A stretch of DNA of 64,000 nt, from contig PLXE01000054.1 of the NCBI GenBank assembly GCA_003151335.1, positions 1-64,000 on the forward strand. The letters are read 5' to 3'. Made by a program: the position numbers and the translations under genes. Below the pieces are notes generated by a model that was not told the DNA's origin, ran no database searches, and saw only the letters and a program-made list of their open reading frames with translations. Origin of the DNA: Acidobacteriaceae bacterium. Its GTDB lineage: Bacteria > Acidobacteriota > Terriglobia > Terriglobales > Acidobacteriaceae. Of this stretch, positions 14,647 through 23,604 are shown one piece after another (position 1 is the stretch's first letter; the number at the start of each line of letters is the position of its first letter).

Positions 14647-15846
14647 GTGCCTCACGGCAATTACGACATACCTACTATTGCGATCCATGGCGGACTGGGA
14701 CCCGATCCGACCACCGGCGCCATTCTCCAGCCCATCTGCCAATCGACAACTTTCGTGCAACAAGCGGTCGGTGTGCACAAGGGATTTACCTATTCGCGCG
14801 TAGCTAACCCAACCGTGGACGCGCTGGAGCGCGCACTAGCTGCGCTCGAAGGAACACCTGCCACGGTCTGCTTTGCCACCGGCATGGCGGCAATCACCAC
14901 GCTGTTTCTGTCACTGCTCAAGTCCGGCGACCACGTAATCATTTCCGAAGTGGTTTATGGCGGCACGGTTCGTCTGTGCCAACAACTGCTAAGTGGGCTC
15001 GGCATCGAGCACACGCTGGTGGATGCATCGCGCGCGGATCTGGTCGAGCAGGCCATCACGCCGCAAACCAAGTTGATCTTCATCGAGACGCCGGGAAATC
15101 CGACGCTCAAGCTGTGCGACATTCCGGCTATTGCAGCCGTCGCTCGCCGGCACAGCGTGCGTCTCGCGGTGGACAACACTTTCCTGACGCCGGTGCTGCA
15201 ACCCGTGTTCCAGCTCGGCACCGACATCAGCGTGCTTTCCACCACCAAGTACATCGAGGGCCATAACGCGACCGTAGGCGGTTCGCTGGCGACGCACGAC
15301 GAACAACTGCTGGAACGCTTCCGCTTGATTCGCAAAACCACGGGCTGCATTCAGTCGCCGCAGGATGCCTGGCTCACGCTGCGCGGGATCAAGACTTTGC
15401 CGGTGCGGCTCAAGCTGCATTCCGAGAACGCTGGCACGGTGGCTCGATGGCTGGAATCGCATCCCGCGGTTGAGCGCGTGCATTATCCCGGGCTCGCCTC
15501 GTTTCCGCAGAGAGCGCTGGCGGAGCGTCAGCACCTGGCACACGGAGGCATGCTTGCCTTCGAGATCACAGCCGGCGCCGAGGCTGCCATCGAGCTGATG
15601 AACTCCGTGCGTCTCTGCTCGCTGGCTGAGAACCTGGGCGCAGTCGAGACATTGATTACCCATCCGGCCTCCATGACCCATGGCGATGTGCCGGTGGAGA
15701 CGCGTAAAGCGATTGGCATTACCGATGGGCTGATCCGGCTCTCAGTTGGCTTGGAATCGCCAGAAGACATCATTGCCGACCTGGAACAGGCGCTGGCAGT
15801 CGCAACCGAAAAAGCTGGGAGGGCATCATGCATCGTTACCCGATAA
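14647..15846 (+). CDS. Transsulfuration PLP enzyme (cystathionine gamma-synthase / O-acylhomoserine sulfhydrylase type)
   Basis: A 399-residue Cys/Met-metabolism PLP enzyme (fold type I). The start is GTG after AAGGGAGA. Lys201 in LSTTKYIEGHNATVGG binds PLP; other family blocks are YSRVANPTVDALE, CFATGMAAI and IFIETPGNPTLK. It should add a sulfur nucleophile (cysteine or sulfide) to an activated homoserine in methionine synthesis; which donor is used cannot be decided by eye. It is first in a three-gene operon and overlaps the next gene by 19 bases. The leader upstream carries a candidate Met attenuator. Confidence 0.85.
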   Translation: MPHGNYDIPTIAIHGGLGPDPTTGAILQPICQSTTFVQQAVGVHKGFTYSRVANPTVDALERALAALEGTPATVCFATGMAAITTLFLSLLKSGDHVIISEVVYGGTVRLCQQLLSGLGIEHTLVDASRADLVEQAITPQTKLIFIETPGNPTLKLCDIPAIAAVARRHSVRLAVDNTFLTPVLQPVFQLGTDISVLSTTKYIEGHNATVGGSLATHDEQLLERFRLIRKTTGCIQSPQDAWLTLRGIKTLPVRLKLHSENAGTVARWLESHPAVERVHYPGLASFPQRALAERQHLAHGGMLAFEITAGAEAAIELMNSVRLCSLAENLGAVETLITHPASMTHGDVPVETRKAIGITDGLIRLSVGLESPEDIIADLEQALAVATEKAGRASCIVTR

Positions 15847-17561
15847 CAGTTCTGAAGTTTGGCAGCTCGGTGCTGTGTTGCGAGGCCGATCTCTCCAAGG
15901 CCGTGCAGGAAATTTATCGCTGGACTCGCGACGGACACCGCGTTGTTGCGGTGGTTTCGGCGATTGGTTCGACTACCGATTCTCTGCTCGCGCGCGCCCA
16001 GACATACGGCCCCAATCTGAGTGATGAAGCCGTGGCAACCCTGGTCGCGACCGGCGAAGCTACTTCAGCGGCGCTGCTGGCCCTCGCGCTCGAACGCGCT
16101 GGATTACATTCGGTGGTTGTAGATGAAGTCCGGCTTGGCTTGCGAACCCGTGGTCCGGTGTTGAATGCAGAGCCTTGTGCCATCGACGTTCCACGGGTGT
16201 TGAGCGTTTTGGAAAATGCCTCGGTTGCCGTGGTGCCCGGGTTCGTCGGACGGCAGGAGGATGGAACTCTATCCCTCCTCGGCCGTGGCGGCTCCGATTT
16301 GACCGCCGTCTTCGTGGCCCATCACTTGGGGGCCGAACGCTGCCGGCTGGTCAAAGATGTGAACGGCATCTTCGAACACGATCCGGCCGACAAGGTCAAT
16401 GTCCCGCGCCGCTATAGCACGGTCGGCTGGGCGCAGGCGGTGCGCGTCGGCAACGGCGTGGTGCAGCCCAGGGCGATCGAGTTTGCCGAGCTGCATGGGC
16501 TCACCATTGAAGTGGCGACCCTGAACTCCGACTCGCCTACTCTGATCTGCGGCCTTCCCATATCGTTTGCCGACCAGTTCCCCTCGGCGACGCCGTTGCG
16601 CGTCGGACTGCTGGGGGCTGGCACCGTCGGACTGGGCGTCTATCGCACACTGGCGGCCCATCCGGAGACGTTCGACATCAGGCGCGTCGCCGTTCGCCGC
16701 TTGGAGCGCGAGGACGGCATTCCTCCGGTTTTGCTCACTCACGATCCCTGGGAGGTCGTCAGTTCGGACTGCGACGTGATCATCGAGTTGATCGGCGGCT
16801 TGTCGCCGGCGAAGGAATTGATTGAGGCGGCGCTGAAGTCGGGCAAGCACGTCATCACCGCGAACAAACTCGTCGTAAGCCGCCACGGCAAACAGCTTCG
16901 TCGCATTGCTGAGTTTGCCGGCGTGCAACTTTTGTATTCAGCGGCGGTCGGAGGTGGTGTGCCGATGCTGGAGCAGGTGGGGCGCATCGCTCAGACCAGC
17001 GGCATCCGAACGCTGCATGGCGTGGTGAATGGGACCACCAATTTCATCCTCGACCGGCTGGCGGAAGGCCTGAGCCGCGAAGACGCGCTGGGTGAAGCAC
17101 AGCGGCTGGGTTTCGCCGAGCAGGACCCTACCTCCGACCTCGACGGCAGCGATGCGGCGCACAAACTCGCGCTGCTGGCGCAGACCGCTTTCGGGGCGTG
17201 GCTGAATCCGGCAGACATCGAGCGCACCGGCATTGAGCACTTCGATAGCGAGGCCGTCCAAGATGCCGCGCGGTCGGGGCGCTCGGTTCGCCTGGTCGCG
17301 TCGTTGAGTCAGGATAAGTTCGGGTTGCGAGCTCGCATCGCTCCGCAACTGTTCGCGCGTACCCATGCCTTTGCGCAAACCATCAATGAAGAGAACTGTC
17401 TCGAAATCGAATCGCAGAGCGGCGACGTGGTGCAGGTGCGCGGCAAAGGCGCTGGACGATGGCCCACTGCGGTGTCGGTCATGGCCGATGTGTGCGACAT
17501 CTACCGCGCCCAACAAGTGGGTGTTGCCGATGAACTTTTGGTCACCGGGAGGGCTTCATGA
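15828..17561 (+). CDS. Fused aspartokinase-homoserine dehydrogenase lacking ACT domains
   Basis: A 577-residue fusion. Residues about 1-250 are an amino-acid-kinase domain (VLKFGSSVL; GRGGSDLTAVFVAHHLGAER; VKDVNGIFEHDP). From about 258 homoserine dehydrogenase follows: the nucleotide-binding loop GLLGAGTVGLG, then SGKHVITANKLVV, VGGGVPMLEQ and VVNGTTNFILDRL. ThrA/MetL proteins have about 810-820 residues because regulatory ACT domains lie between the two parts; here they are absent. It would supply homoserine for the flanking transsulfuration enzymes, and enzyme-level threonine feedback seems unlikely. The start overlaps the upstream gene and the end overlaps the next (ATGA), indicating tight coupling. 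Confidence 0.88.
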   Translation: MHRYPITVLKFGSSVLCCEADLSKAVQEIYRWTRDGHRVVAVVSAIGSTTDSLLARAQTYGPNLSDEAVATLVATGEATSAALLALALERAGLHSVVVDEVRLGLRTRGPVLNAEPCAIDVPRVLSVLENASVAVVPGFVGRQEDGTLSLLGRGGSDLTAVFVAHHLGAERCRLVKDVNGIFEHDPADKVNVPRRYSTVGWAQAVRVGNGVVQPRAIEFAELHGLTIEVATLNSDSPTLICGLPISFADQFPSATPLRVGLLGAGTVGLGVYRTLAAHPETFDIRRVAVRRLEREDGIPPVLLTHDPWEVVSSDCDVIIELIGGLSPAKELIEAALKSGKHVITANKLVVSRHGKQLRRIAEFAGVQLLYSAAVGGGVPMLEQVGRIAQTSGIRTLHGVVNGTTNFILDRLAEGLSREDALGEAQRLGFAEQDPTSDLDGSDAAHKLALLAQTAFGAWLNPADIERTGIEHFDSEAVQDAARSGRSVRLVASLSQDKFGLRARIAPQLFARTHAFAQTINEENCLEIESQSGDVVQVRGKGAGRWPTAVSVMADVCDIYRAQQVGVADELLVTGRAS

Positions 17562-18754
17562 AATTCGCCAGCCGACTGCTTACTTTCAACGCCTGTCCGG
17601 AAGATCCGTTCCGGCCAATCGCTACGCCGATCTACCAGACCGCAACTTTCGAACAGGAAGAGGCGGACACATTCGGTCGCTACGATTACTCGCGCAGCGG
17701 AAATCCAACCCGCACCGTGGTCGAAGACCTCCTGGCGCGATTGGAAAATGCCGAGCGCGCTTTCTGTTTCTCCAGTGGCTTGGCGGCGATCAGCGCGGTC
17801 GCGCGATTGCTCTCGGTGGGAGACGAGATTCTTGCCGGAGATGATTTGTACGGCGGGACCTACCGGCTGTTTTCCAGAATTCTGGACCGTACCGGCGTGA
17901 CCGTCCGTTATGCTGACGCGTGCGACATCGAGAAGTTTGCAGTGCAGATCACTCCCCAGACCCGACTGCTTTACATCGAGACGCCGACCAACCCGCTGCT
18001 GCGCATCGTGGACATCCGCAAGCTGGCCGACCTGGCGCATCATCACGGAGCGTTATTGTGCGTGGACAGCAGCGCGATGTCGCCGTACTTGCAGAATCCG
18101 CTCGATCTGGGGGCCGACATCGTCGTGCACTCAGCGACCAAGTATCTCTGCGGCCATAGCGACGTGACTGCGGGCGTAGTTGCAGTGAAGCGGCCCGAAC
18201 TGGCGGAGCAAATCTATTTTATTCAGAACGGGGAAGGTGCCGCACTCGGTCCGTTCGACTGTTACCTGTTGCTGCGAGGCGTGAAGACACTGAAGCTGCG
18301 GCTGGACTGCCAACAGGCGAATGCGCTCAAGGTGGCGAATTTCCTGAGCGCGCATCCTGCGGTGCAGCGCGTGCATTACCCTGGGCTGGTAAGCCATCCC
18401 GGTCACGATGTGCATGTGCGGCAGGCGCGCGGAGCCGGGGCGGTCATCAGCTTCGAGACCGGCTCGTTCGAAGTGTCGAAGCAAGTGGTGGAGGCGACGC
18501 AGTTGTTCCGCATCAGCGTGAGCTTCGGCAGCGTGAATTCCTCGATCAGCCTGCCGGGGTGCATGTCACACGCGAGCATTCCGGCGGAGATCCGTCAGGC
18601 GCGCTCGTTAGCGACGGACCTGGTCCGGCTGTCGGTGGGAATCGAAGATGTGGACGACCTTATTGCCGACTTGGAGCGGGCATGCGAACGTGCGGCGTGT
18701 GCAGTTGCCGCCGCGAACCGCGCCGCGGAGATCAGCGAGCAGCAAGTTGTGTAG
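17558..18754 (+). CDS. metC: Transsulfuration PLP enzyme (cystathionine beta-lyase type)
   Basis: A 398-residue Cys/Met-metabolism PLP enzyme. Lys195 in VHSATKYLCGHSDVTAG binds PLP; YDYSRSGNPTR, CFSSGLAAI and YIETPTNPLLRI are family blocks. HSDVTAG after the Lys resembles Bacillus/plant-type cystathionine beta-lyases, which cleave cystathionine to homocysteine, so with the first operon gene it could complete forward transsulfuration. A gamma-lyase activity cannot be excluded. The last 25 residues are Ala-rich. Its ATG overlaps the stop codon of the upstream fusion gene. Confidence 0.78.
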   Translation: MKFASRLLTFNACPEDPFRPIATPIYQTATFEQEEADTFGRYDYSRSGNPTRTVVEDLLARLENAERAFCFSSGLAAISAVARLLSVGDEILAGDDLYGGTYRLFSRILDRTGVTVRYADACDIEKFAVQITPQTRLLYIETPTNPLLRIVDIRKLADLAHHHGALLCVDSSAMSPYLQNPLDLGADIVVHSATKYLCGHSDVTAGVVAVKRPELAEQIYFIQNGEGAALGPFDCYLLLRGVKTLKLRLDCQQANALKVANFLSAHPAVQRVHYPGLVSHPGHDVHVRQARGAGAVISFETGSFEVSKQVVEATQLFRISVSFGSVNSSISLPGCMSHASIPAEIRQARSLATDLVRLSVGIEDVDDLIADLERACERAACAVAAANRAAEISEQQVV

Positions 18755-18855
18755 AGCAGCCTTCCCGCCGTTCAAGCGGTGGGCTGTCTTGTTCCGCGCC
18801 CGAGGCGCTGGCTTCAGCGTTGCGCCAGAGTCTTTCTACGTCACGCTTTACTCGC

Positions 18856-19464
18856 TCATTTCGTCGGTGCGGGAGCCGGCTGCTGCGCCGGCGCTCCGCC
18901 AAAATTCACTTTTGGAGCCTGCCGTGCTCCCTCCTCCGTCTTGAAGTAGGCATCGTTGCGGATGAACCCTGAAAGGCTTGCGACAATATTGTTCGGGAAC
19001 AAGCCGATATACGTGTTGTAGTCTTGCACGGTCTCGTTGTAACGGCGGCGTTCGATGGCTATGCGGTTCTCCGTGCCCGCCAACTCGTCCTGCAAGCGCA
19101 GAAAATTTTCATTGGATCGGAGTTGCGGATAATTCTCCACTACGACCAGGAGGCGGCTAAGAGCAGAATCGAGCTGGCCGTTGGCGGCGATCTTCTCCTG
19201 CGGCGTCTTGGCTCCCATCATGGCGGCGCGCGCCGCGGCAATGTCGCCGAACACCTTTTCCTCGTGGATCGCAAAGGCTTTCACCGTCTCAACCAGGTTG
19301 GGGATGAGGTCGGCCCGGCGCTGCAGAACCACATCCACCTGCGACCAGGCTGCATTCACGGTTTCGCGTTTGCGGACCATCTCGTTGCGATGGCCAACGA
19401 ATGTGCCGCCAACCCAGAGCAGCAGCAGCACAATCACGACCAGTACGATGATTCCTTTTTTCAT
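18856..19464 (-). CDS. LemA family protein
   Basis: A 202-residue membrane-anchored protein: one N-terminal helix (GIIVLVVIVLLLLWVGGTF), then the helical LemA domain with NAAWSQVDVVLQRRADLIPNLVETVK and the late block YNTYIGLFPNNIVASLSGF, and a Pro/Ala tail. The ATG follows GGAGAG. LemA proteins often pair with TPM-domain proteins; the partner is two genes upstream here, with a nucleotidyltransferase gene between. Biochemical function is unknown. Confidence 0.93.
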   Translation of the reverse strand: MKKGIIVLVVIVLLLLWVGGTFVGHRNEMVRKRETVNAAWSQVDVVLQRRADLIPNLVETVKAFAIHEEKVFGDIAAARAAMMGAKTPQEKIAANGQLDSALSRLLVVVENYPQLRSNENFLRLQDELAGTENRIAIERRRYNETVQDYNTYIGLFPNNIVASLSGFIRNDAYFKTEEGARQAPKVNFGGAPAQQPAPAPTK

Positions 19465-19505
19465 GCCAATCTCTCCCCGCCGATCGTTGTCAGATGGACA
19501 TCTTC

Positions 19506-20246
19506 CTAGGGCAATTTCTGTAACTGACGCTTGGGTACGCGCGTATCCAGTTCGTGATCGACCCGCTGAATTGCACTCATGTACGCATGGTACAGCTCGT
19601 GTAAGTTCTCCGAATGCGGACCTTGGTTGCGCAACGCCAGGATTGAACGCAACGGCTGCACTTCAAATCCAAAAACCTCCGCCGCAGTTTCCAGCAACTC
19701 CAGCTTCGCCTGAGGTGGATTCTGTCCCAACGCGATCAAGGCATGGCGGAACAGCGTCAGAACGCTGGTGATCGATTTTGCCAGCACCGCGCGGAGTTCG
19801 TCCTGGTTGTCAGGACTCAGCAGCAAGTGGTGGCGCAACCGCAGCAGCGTCGTCCGCAGTTCGTGTTCCACCTCGACGCGGTGCAGATTCATGGGCACAT
19901 CGATTGCGGTCACCACATCCTGGCCGAAAAGCGTCTTATGCGAGCGCTGAATATCCAGCATCTCTATCGCGAACACATCGGCGGACTCACGCAGCTCGTC
20001 GAGGGTCATGATCATCGGCGGCCGCAGCTTCTCTTCGCGACTCCACCAGTGCAGCACCGCCGAGATGGCTGCAAACGAACTCGGTTCCAAGTGCTGCAAC
20101 ACAACCAGCACGTTCACGTCGGAGAATTCTTCGTGGAAGTCCTCGCGGGCCGCGGAGCCATATAGAACGATGGACACCAGATTTTCGCCGCATGCCTGCT
20201 GCAATCGGGTAACAAGTTCCTGCAGTTTACTTTCCGGTCTCTTCAT
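19506..20246 (-). CDS. Nucleotidyltransferase-fold protein with atypical metal site
   Basis: A 246-residue soluble protein. Residues about 22-50 carry the minimal nucleotidyltransferase signature, SIVLYGSAAREDFHEEFSDVN, in which the usual SDxD ends in Asn (Asp-Val-Asn), so one metal ligand is changed. The rest is helical, with a HEPN-like or substrate-binding region (about 120-230: LRTTLLRLRHHLLLSPDNQDELRAVL has regular helical spacing). It lies 41 bp upstream of lemA and 25 bp downstream of the TPM gene, all in one direction. Substrate unknown; loss of the second Asp may mean no catalysis. Confidence 0.7.
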   Translation of the reverse strand: MKRPESKLQELVTRLQQACGENLVSIVLYGSAAREDFHEEFSDVNVLVVLQHLEPSSFAAISAVLHWWSREEKLRPPMIMTLDELRESADVFAIEMLDIQRSHKTLFGQDVVTAIDVPMNLHRVEVEHELRTTLLRLRHHLLLSPDNQDELRAVLAKSITSVLTLFRHALIALGQNPPQAKLELLETAAEVFGFEVQPLRSILALRNQGPHSENLHELYHAYMSAIQRVDHELDTRVPKRQLQKLP

Positions 20247-20271
20247 CGATTGTCACTCCCGGCGCAGTCGT

Positions 20272-21099
20272 TCACCAACTGCCGCCAGCGCCGCCGCCGC
20301 CGCTCATGCCGCCGCCAAAGCCGCCGAAGCCTCCAAATCCACCGCCACCACCCGAGTAACCTCCGGAACTGCCGCCAAACCCGCCGCCCCAGCTACCTCC
20401 ACGGCCGCCTAGAGCACTCCCCAACAGAAACCAGGGAAGAGCGGATCCTCCGCCTCTGCCCGATCGTGGACCGCGACCGCCTCGCGCCGAGCGCGAAATA
20501 GCGCGGACAACTACGAAGATGATCACGACGACCACGACCGGAATCCACCAGGACGCTCCCGAGGTAGGCGCGCTTGGCTGGGAGGCCGGTACGCCGTTCA
20601 ATTGCACTCCCTTGTCCGCTGCTATCAGTTGGGCCACACGTGTTGTACCCACCAGCACAGCAGCACCGTAATCTCCGCTGCGCAGATTGGGCACCATCTC
20701 CCGCCCAATGTCCCCTGCGCGAGCATCGTTGATCACCGGTTCTAACCCGTAGCCAATCTCGATCTTGTACTGCCGCTCCTTGGGCGCCAGCAAAAGCAAG
20801 ACGCCGCGGTTGTCTTTCTTCGATCCGACGCCGAGCTGCTTGTAGAGATCGGCCGTGTAGTCTTCCTTGCTGCGGCCCTCGAGGGAGTTTACAGTCACCA
20901 CCGCAATTTGCGCGCCCGTCTTTTGCTCGACCTCGGCGCACAGCGCCTCCAGCCTGGCTTTGGTCGTGGGATCAATGACGTTGGCGAGATCGGTAACGTA
21001 GCCCTGGGGACGAATATCGGCGATCTTCTCAGCCCATGCGAAGGAACACCAAGCCAACAGCAGCACAGCCAGCAGAGCGAATTTGACACGCGTTGCCAT
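20272..21099 (-). CDS. TPM domain protein (YgcG family)
   Basis: A 275-residue protein: signal peptide (FALLAVLLLAWCSFAWA), a TPM domain at about 30-160 (GYVTDLANVIDP; GAQIAVVTVNSLEGRS; DNRGVLLLLAPKERQYKIEIGYGLE), a membrane helix WWIPVVVVVIIFVVVRAI at about 190, and a Gly/Ser-rich tail with many GGFGG units. TPM proteins are partners of LemA and have been linked to membrane protein maintenance and photosystem II repair in other lineages. It is first in the TPM-nucleotidyltransferase-lemA cluster. Confidence 0.9.
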   Translation of the reverse strand: MATRVKFALLAVLLLAWCSFAWAEKIADIRPQGYVTDLANVIDPTTKARLEALCAEVEQKTGAQIAVVTVNSLEGRSKEDYTADLYKQLGVGSKKDNRGVLLLLAPKERQYKIEIGYGLEPVINDARAGDIGREMVPNLRSGDYGAAVLVGTTRVAQLIAADKGVQLNGVPASQPSAPTSGASWWIPVVVVVIIFVVVRAISRSARGGRGPRSGRGGGSALPWFLLGSALGGRGGSWGGGFGGSSGGYSGGGGGFGGFGGFGGGMSGGGGAGGSW

Positions 21100-21256
21100 C
21101 AGTTATCGCCGCCATTGCATCGGCGTAAGTACCGTAGAGAATGCAGGACGCAGTGTCAAGGAACGCATTGAAGCATCTGCGAATCGCAATTCCCCAGTTG
21201 CGTGAATCCCCCCGAACAGGATATTGTCTCCGCGCACACTTTGGAGGGGCGAAGCG

Positions 21257-21700
21257 ATGCGATTGAATTGGCGCGCCGTGTTTGCGGCAGGCATTGCCGA
21301 CTGGATACTCGGAGCGGTGTGGTTCACCTGCTTCCGAGCGCCGTGGCAGGCGGGCACACGCATACCGCCGGAGGAGTTGCAGGCCTACATGGCCCATCCC
21401 AACTTCTGGCCCTACATCATCTCGCTCATCTGCAGCATTTTGATCGCCTACGTCATCGCCCGGGTGCTCAGCGGCTGGCAAACCCACAATCTGGTAAGCG
21501 GAGTCGGCGTTGGTCTCCTGATAGGCTTGGCGGCCGCGTTTGCCATGATTACGGAAATGGTCTTTGAAATTCGCCCTGTCCAGTTCATCATGATCTCTGC
21601 CGCCTACCCGCTGCTGGGCTGCATTTTGATGGGAATCATCGTAGGCGTCTGGAAACCAAAAGCGCAGGCCGAACTGAGTTCGGCGCCGGCGTCACCATGA
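21257..21700 (+). CDS. DUF1761-like small membrane protein
   Basis: A 147-residue integral membrane protein with four predicted helices (NWRAVFAAGIADWILGAVWF; FWPYIISLICSILIAYVIA; VGVGLLIGLAAAFAMI; FIMISAAYPLLGCILMGIIVG). The ATG at 21257 follows GGAGGGGCG; the frame is open further upstream but without a site. The pattern matches the DUF1761 family of unknown function. It overlaps the cupin gene by 4 bases. Confidence 0.7.
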   Translation: MRLNWRAVFAAGIADWILGAVWFTCFRAPWQAGTRIPPEELQAYMAHPNFWPYIISLICSILIAYVIARVLSGWQTHNLVSGVGVGLLIGLAAAFAMITEMVFEIRPVQFIMISAAYPLLGCILMGIIVGVWKPKAQAELSSAPASP

Positions 21701-22059
21701 AGATCGAAGGAAAAATCGTTCCGGGTTACCTGAAGGCACTGAGCGGGCTGGAGCAACTGCCCGGCCCTAACGGCGAGCGCTCGGTGGAATTGTTTCGCCA
21801 CGGCACGCTTACGGTGAAGCTGTATGCGCCGCGCAGCGCCGATCATCAGCACCCCCACACTCGCGACGAGATTTACGTGATCGCCACCGGCACCGGACGC
21901 TTTGAACGGGAAGGAAAAGAAGTGAGCTTCGGTCCGGGCGATGTTCTGTTCGTCGCCGCTGGCGAGCAACATCACTTCATAGAATTTACCGACGATTTCG
22001 CGACGTGGGTATTTTTCTACGGCCCGGAGGGCGGCGAAGCGCTGCGCGAGAAAAGCTGA
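21697..22059 (+). CDS. Cupin-domain protein
   Basis: A 120-residue single-domain cupin. Motif 1 is SADHQHPHTRDEIYVIATGTGRF (several His and a Glu that can bind a metal) and motif 2 is GPGDVLFVAAGEQHHFIEF. Small cupins of this type can be metal-dependent enzymes or binding proteins; the sequence does not say which. Translation is probably coupled to the upstream membrane-protein gene through the ATGA overlap. Confidence 0.85.
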   Translation: MKIEGKIVPGYLKALSGLEQLPGPNGERSVELFRHGTLTVKLYAPRSADHQHPHTRDEIYVIATGTGRFEREGKEVSFGPGDVLFVAAGEQHHFIEFTDDFATWVFFYGPEGGEALREKS

Positions 22060-22080
22060 GCCACAACGGCTACGGGTCCA

Positions 22081-23388
22081 CTATTTCCCCGTATAACTCA
22101 CTCGCCAGATCGAGTTCGACGCATCGTCGGTTACCAGCAACGATCCATCGGGAGCCACCGTCACCCCGACCGGACGCCCCCAGACATGCCCATTGGGAAG
22201 CACGAAGCCGGTGAGAAAGTCCTCGTATTCGCCACTCGCTTTTCCGGTCTGATGCCGTGGGACGCGGATGACTTCGTATCCCGTGCGTACACTCTTGTTC
22301 CACGAGCCATGCTGCGCAGAGAAGATGTCGCCCTGGTATTCCGCGGGAAATTGCTTGCCCTCGTAGAACGTGATCTCGAGTGACGCATTGTGAGGCTGCA
22401 GCAAGACGTCGGGCACAATCGTTTTGTCCTTCAGTTCGGGATGCTTGCCCGGCAAGCGCGGGTCCGGGTTGCCGCCGATATAGTAATACGGCCACCCATA
22501 AAAGCCGCCAGCCTGCACGTGGGTAATGTAGTCGGGCACGAGATTGTCGCCTAGGGCGTCACGCTCATTCACCGAACACCACAGCTCGCCGGTTTTGGGA
22601 TCGATCGCCAGCCCACCGCCCGCGTTGCGGATGCCATAGGCATACACGCGCTGATTGGAACCATTGGGATCCATGACCAAAATGTCGGCGCGATTTTTCT
22701 CCGCGGGGTGCGTGTCGGGATCGTCCACATTAGCGTCAGAGCCGACAGCAACGAACATCTGCTTGCCGTCCGGCGAGAAAACGAGGTCGCGAGTCGAGTG
22801 TCCGCCGCTGGGCAGGTCGGCGATGTGCTCCGGCTTGCCCGTCGCCTTCAGGTCGTCGCTGTGGTAGGGGAAGCGCAGCACGGCGCCGGTGTCGCCAACA
22901 TAGACGTACTCCGGGTTCGGTCCCGGTGGATAAAAAGCGATGCCGTATGGCTGGTCGAGGCCCGTCGCGAAGGTCGCCGTCTGTCCTGGCTTTCCATCCG
23001 CGGTGATACCACGGAAAATCGTGATCTCACCCTTGTGGGGTTGGGCAAGAAAGATATCGCCATTGGGGGCGGTGATGATCTTGCGCGGTTCATTGAAGCC
23101 CGTGGCAAACAATTCGACCGTGAACCCCGCCGGCGCCTGCGGCCACGCATTCTTCGGGCGTTCCACAATCCGGGCCCAGTTCCACGCGGATTTGGTTGCG
23201 TAGGGCGCAGGCAGGTCCTTCGCGGTGATCTTGTGGATAGTGCCGGGTTTTTCGGAAAGGTAGTCGGTGAACGGCGTTTGCGACGGCGTCGCTGATTGCG
23301 CATGCTTGCCGCCTTGCGCGCATGCCGTGAAAGTTGAAATCAGAAGGACAAATAGCAGGGGTGCAGATAAATTCCAAGTTATCTTCAT
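22081..23388 (-). CDS. Exported sorbosone dehydrogenase-like six-bladed propeller
   Basis: A 435-residue protein with an N-terminal signal peptide (about 1-25, ending near Cys23; the lipobox FTAC is imperfect). The mature part is a glucose/sorbosone dehydrogenase beta-propeller, with repeats such as APNGDIFLAQPHKGEITIF, GIAFYPPG, DLVFSPDGKQMFVAVGS, VYAYGIRNAGGGLAIDP and VGVTVAPDGSLLVTDD. Such proteins use PQQ to oxidise sugars or aldehydes in the periplasm, but many members are uncharacterised, so the substrate is left open. It converges with the cupin gene. Confidence 0.85.
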   Translation of the reverse strand: MKITWNLSAPLLFVLLISTFTACAQGGKHAQSATPSQTPFTDYLSEKPGTIHKITAKDLPAPYATKSAWNWARIVERPKNAWPQAPAGFTVELFATGFNEPRKIITAPNGDIFLAQPHKGEITIFRGITADGKPGQTATFATGLDQPYGIAFYPPGPNPEYVYVGDTGAVLRFPYHSDDLKATGKPEHIADLPSGGHSTRDLVFSPDGKQMFVAVGSDANVDDPDTHPAEKNRADILVMDPNGSNQRVYAYGIRNAGGGLAIDPKTGELWCSVNERDALGDNLVPDYITHVQAGGFYGWPYYYIGGNPDPRLPGKHPELKDKTIVPDVLLQPHNASLEITFYEGKQFPAEYQGDIFSAQHGSWNKSVRTGYEVIRVPRHQTGKASGEYEDFLTGFVLPNGHVWGRPVGVTVAPDGSLLVTDDASNSIWRVSYTGK

Positions 23389-23604
23389 GAGTTATCGAGT
23401 CGCTCCGGCGTTGTCAACGCTGATCTGGGCGCGCCCCTACCCAAGTGGGCCGCCCACGCGCTCAATTGGATGAACCAGGCAGAGCTTCGTATACGAAAAA
23501 AAGGGACGGCTTTCCTGATACGCACGGCAGAGCGAACGCTCGGGCAAGCTGCGGCGTGCCGCGTAAAACTCGACTCGCCATGGCGACATAGGGGTTACGA
23601 GGCT

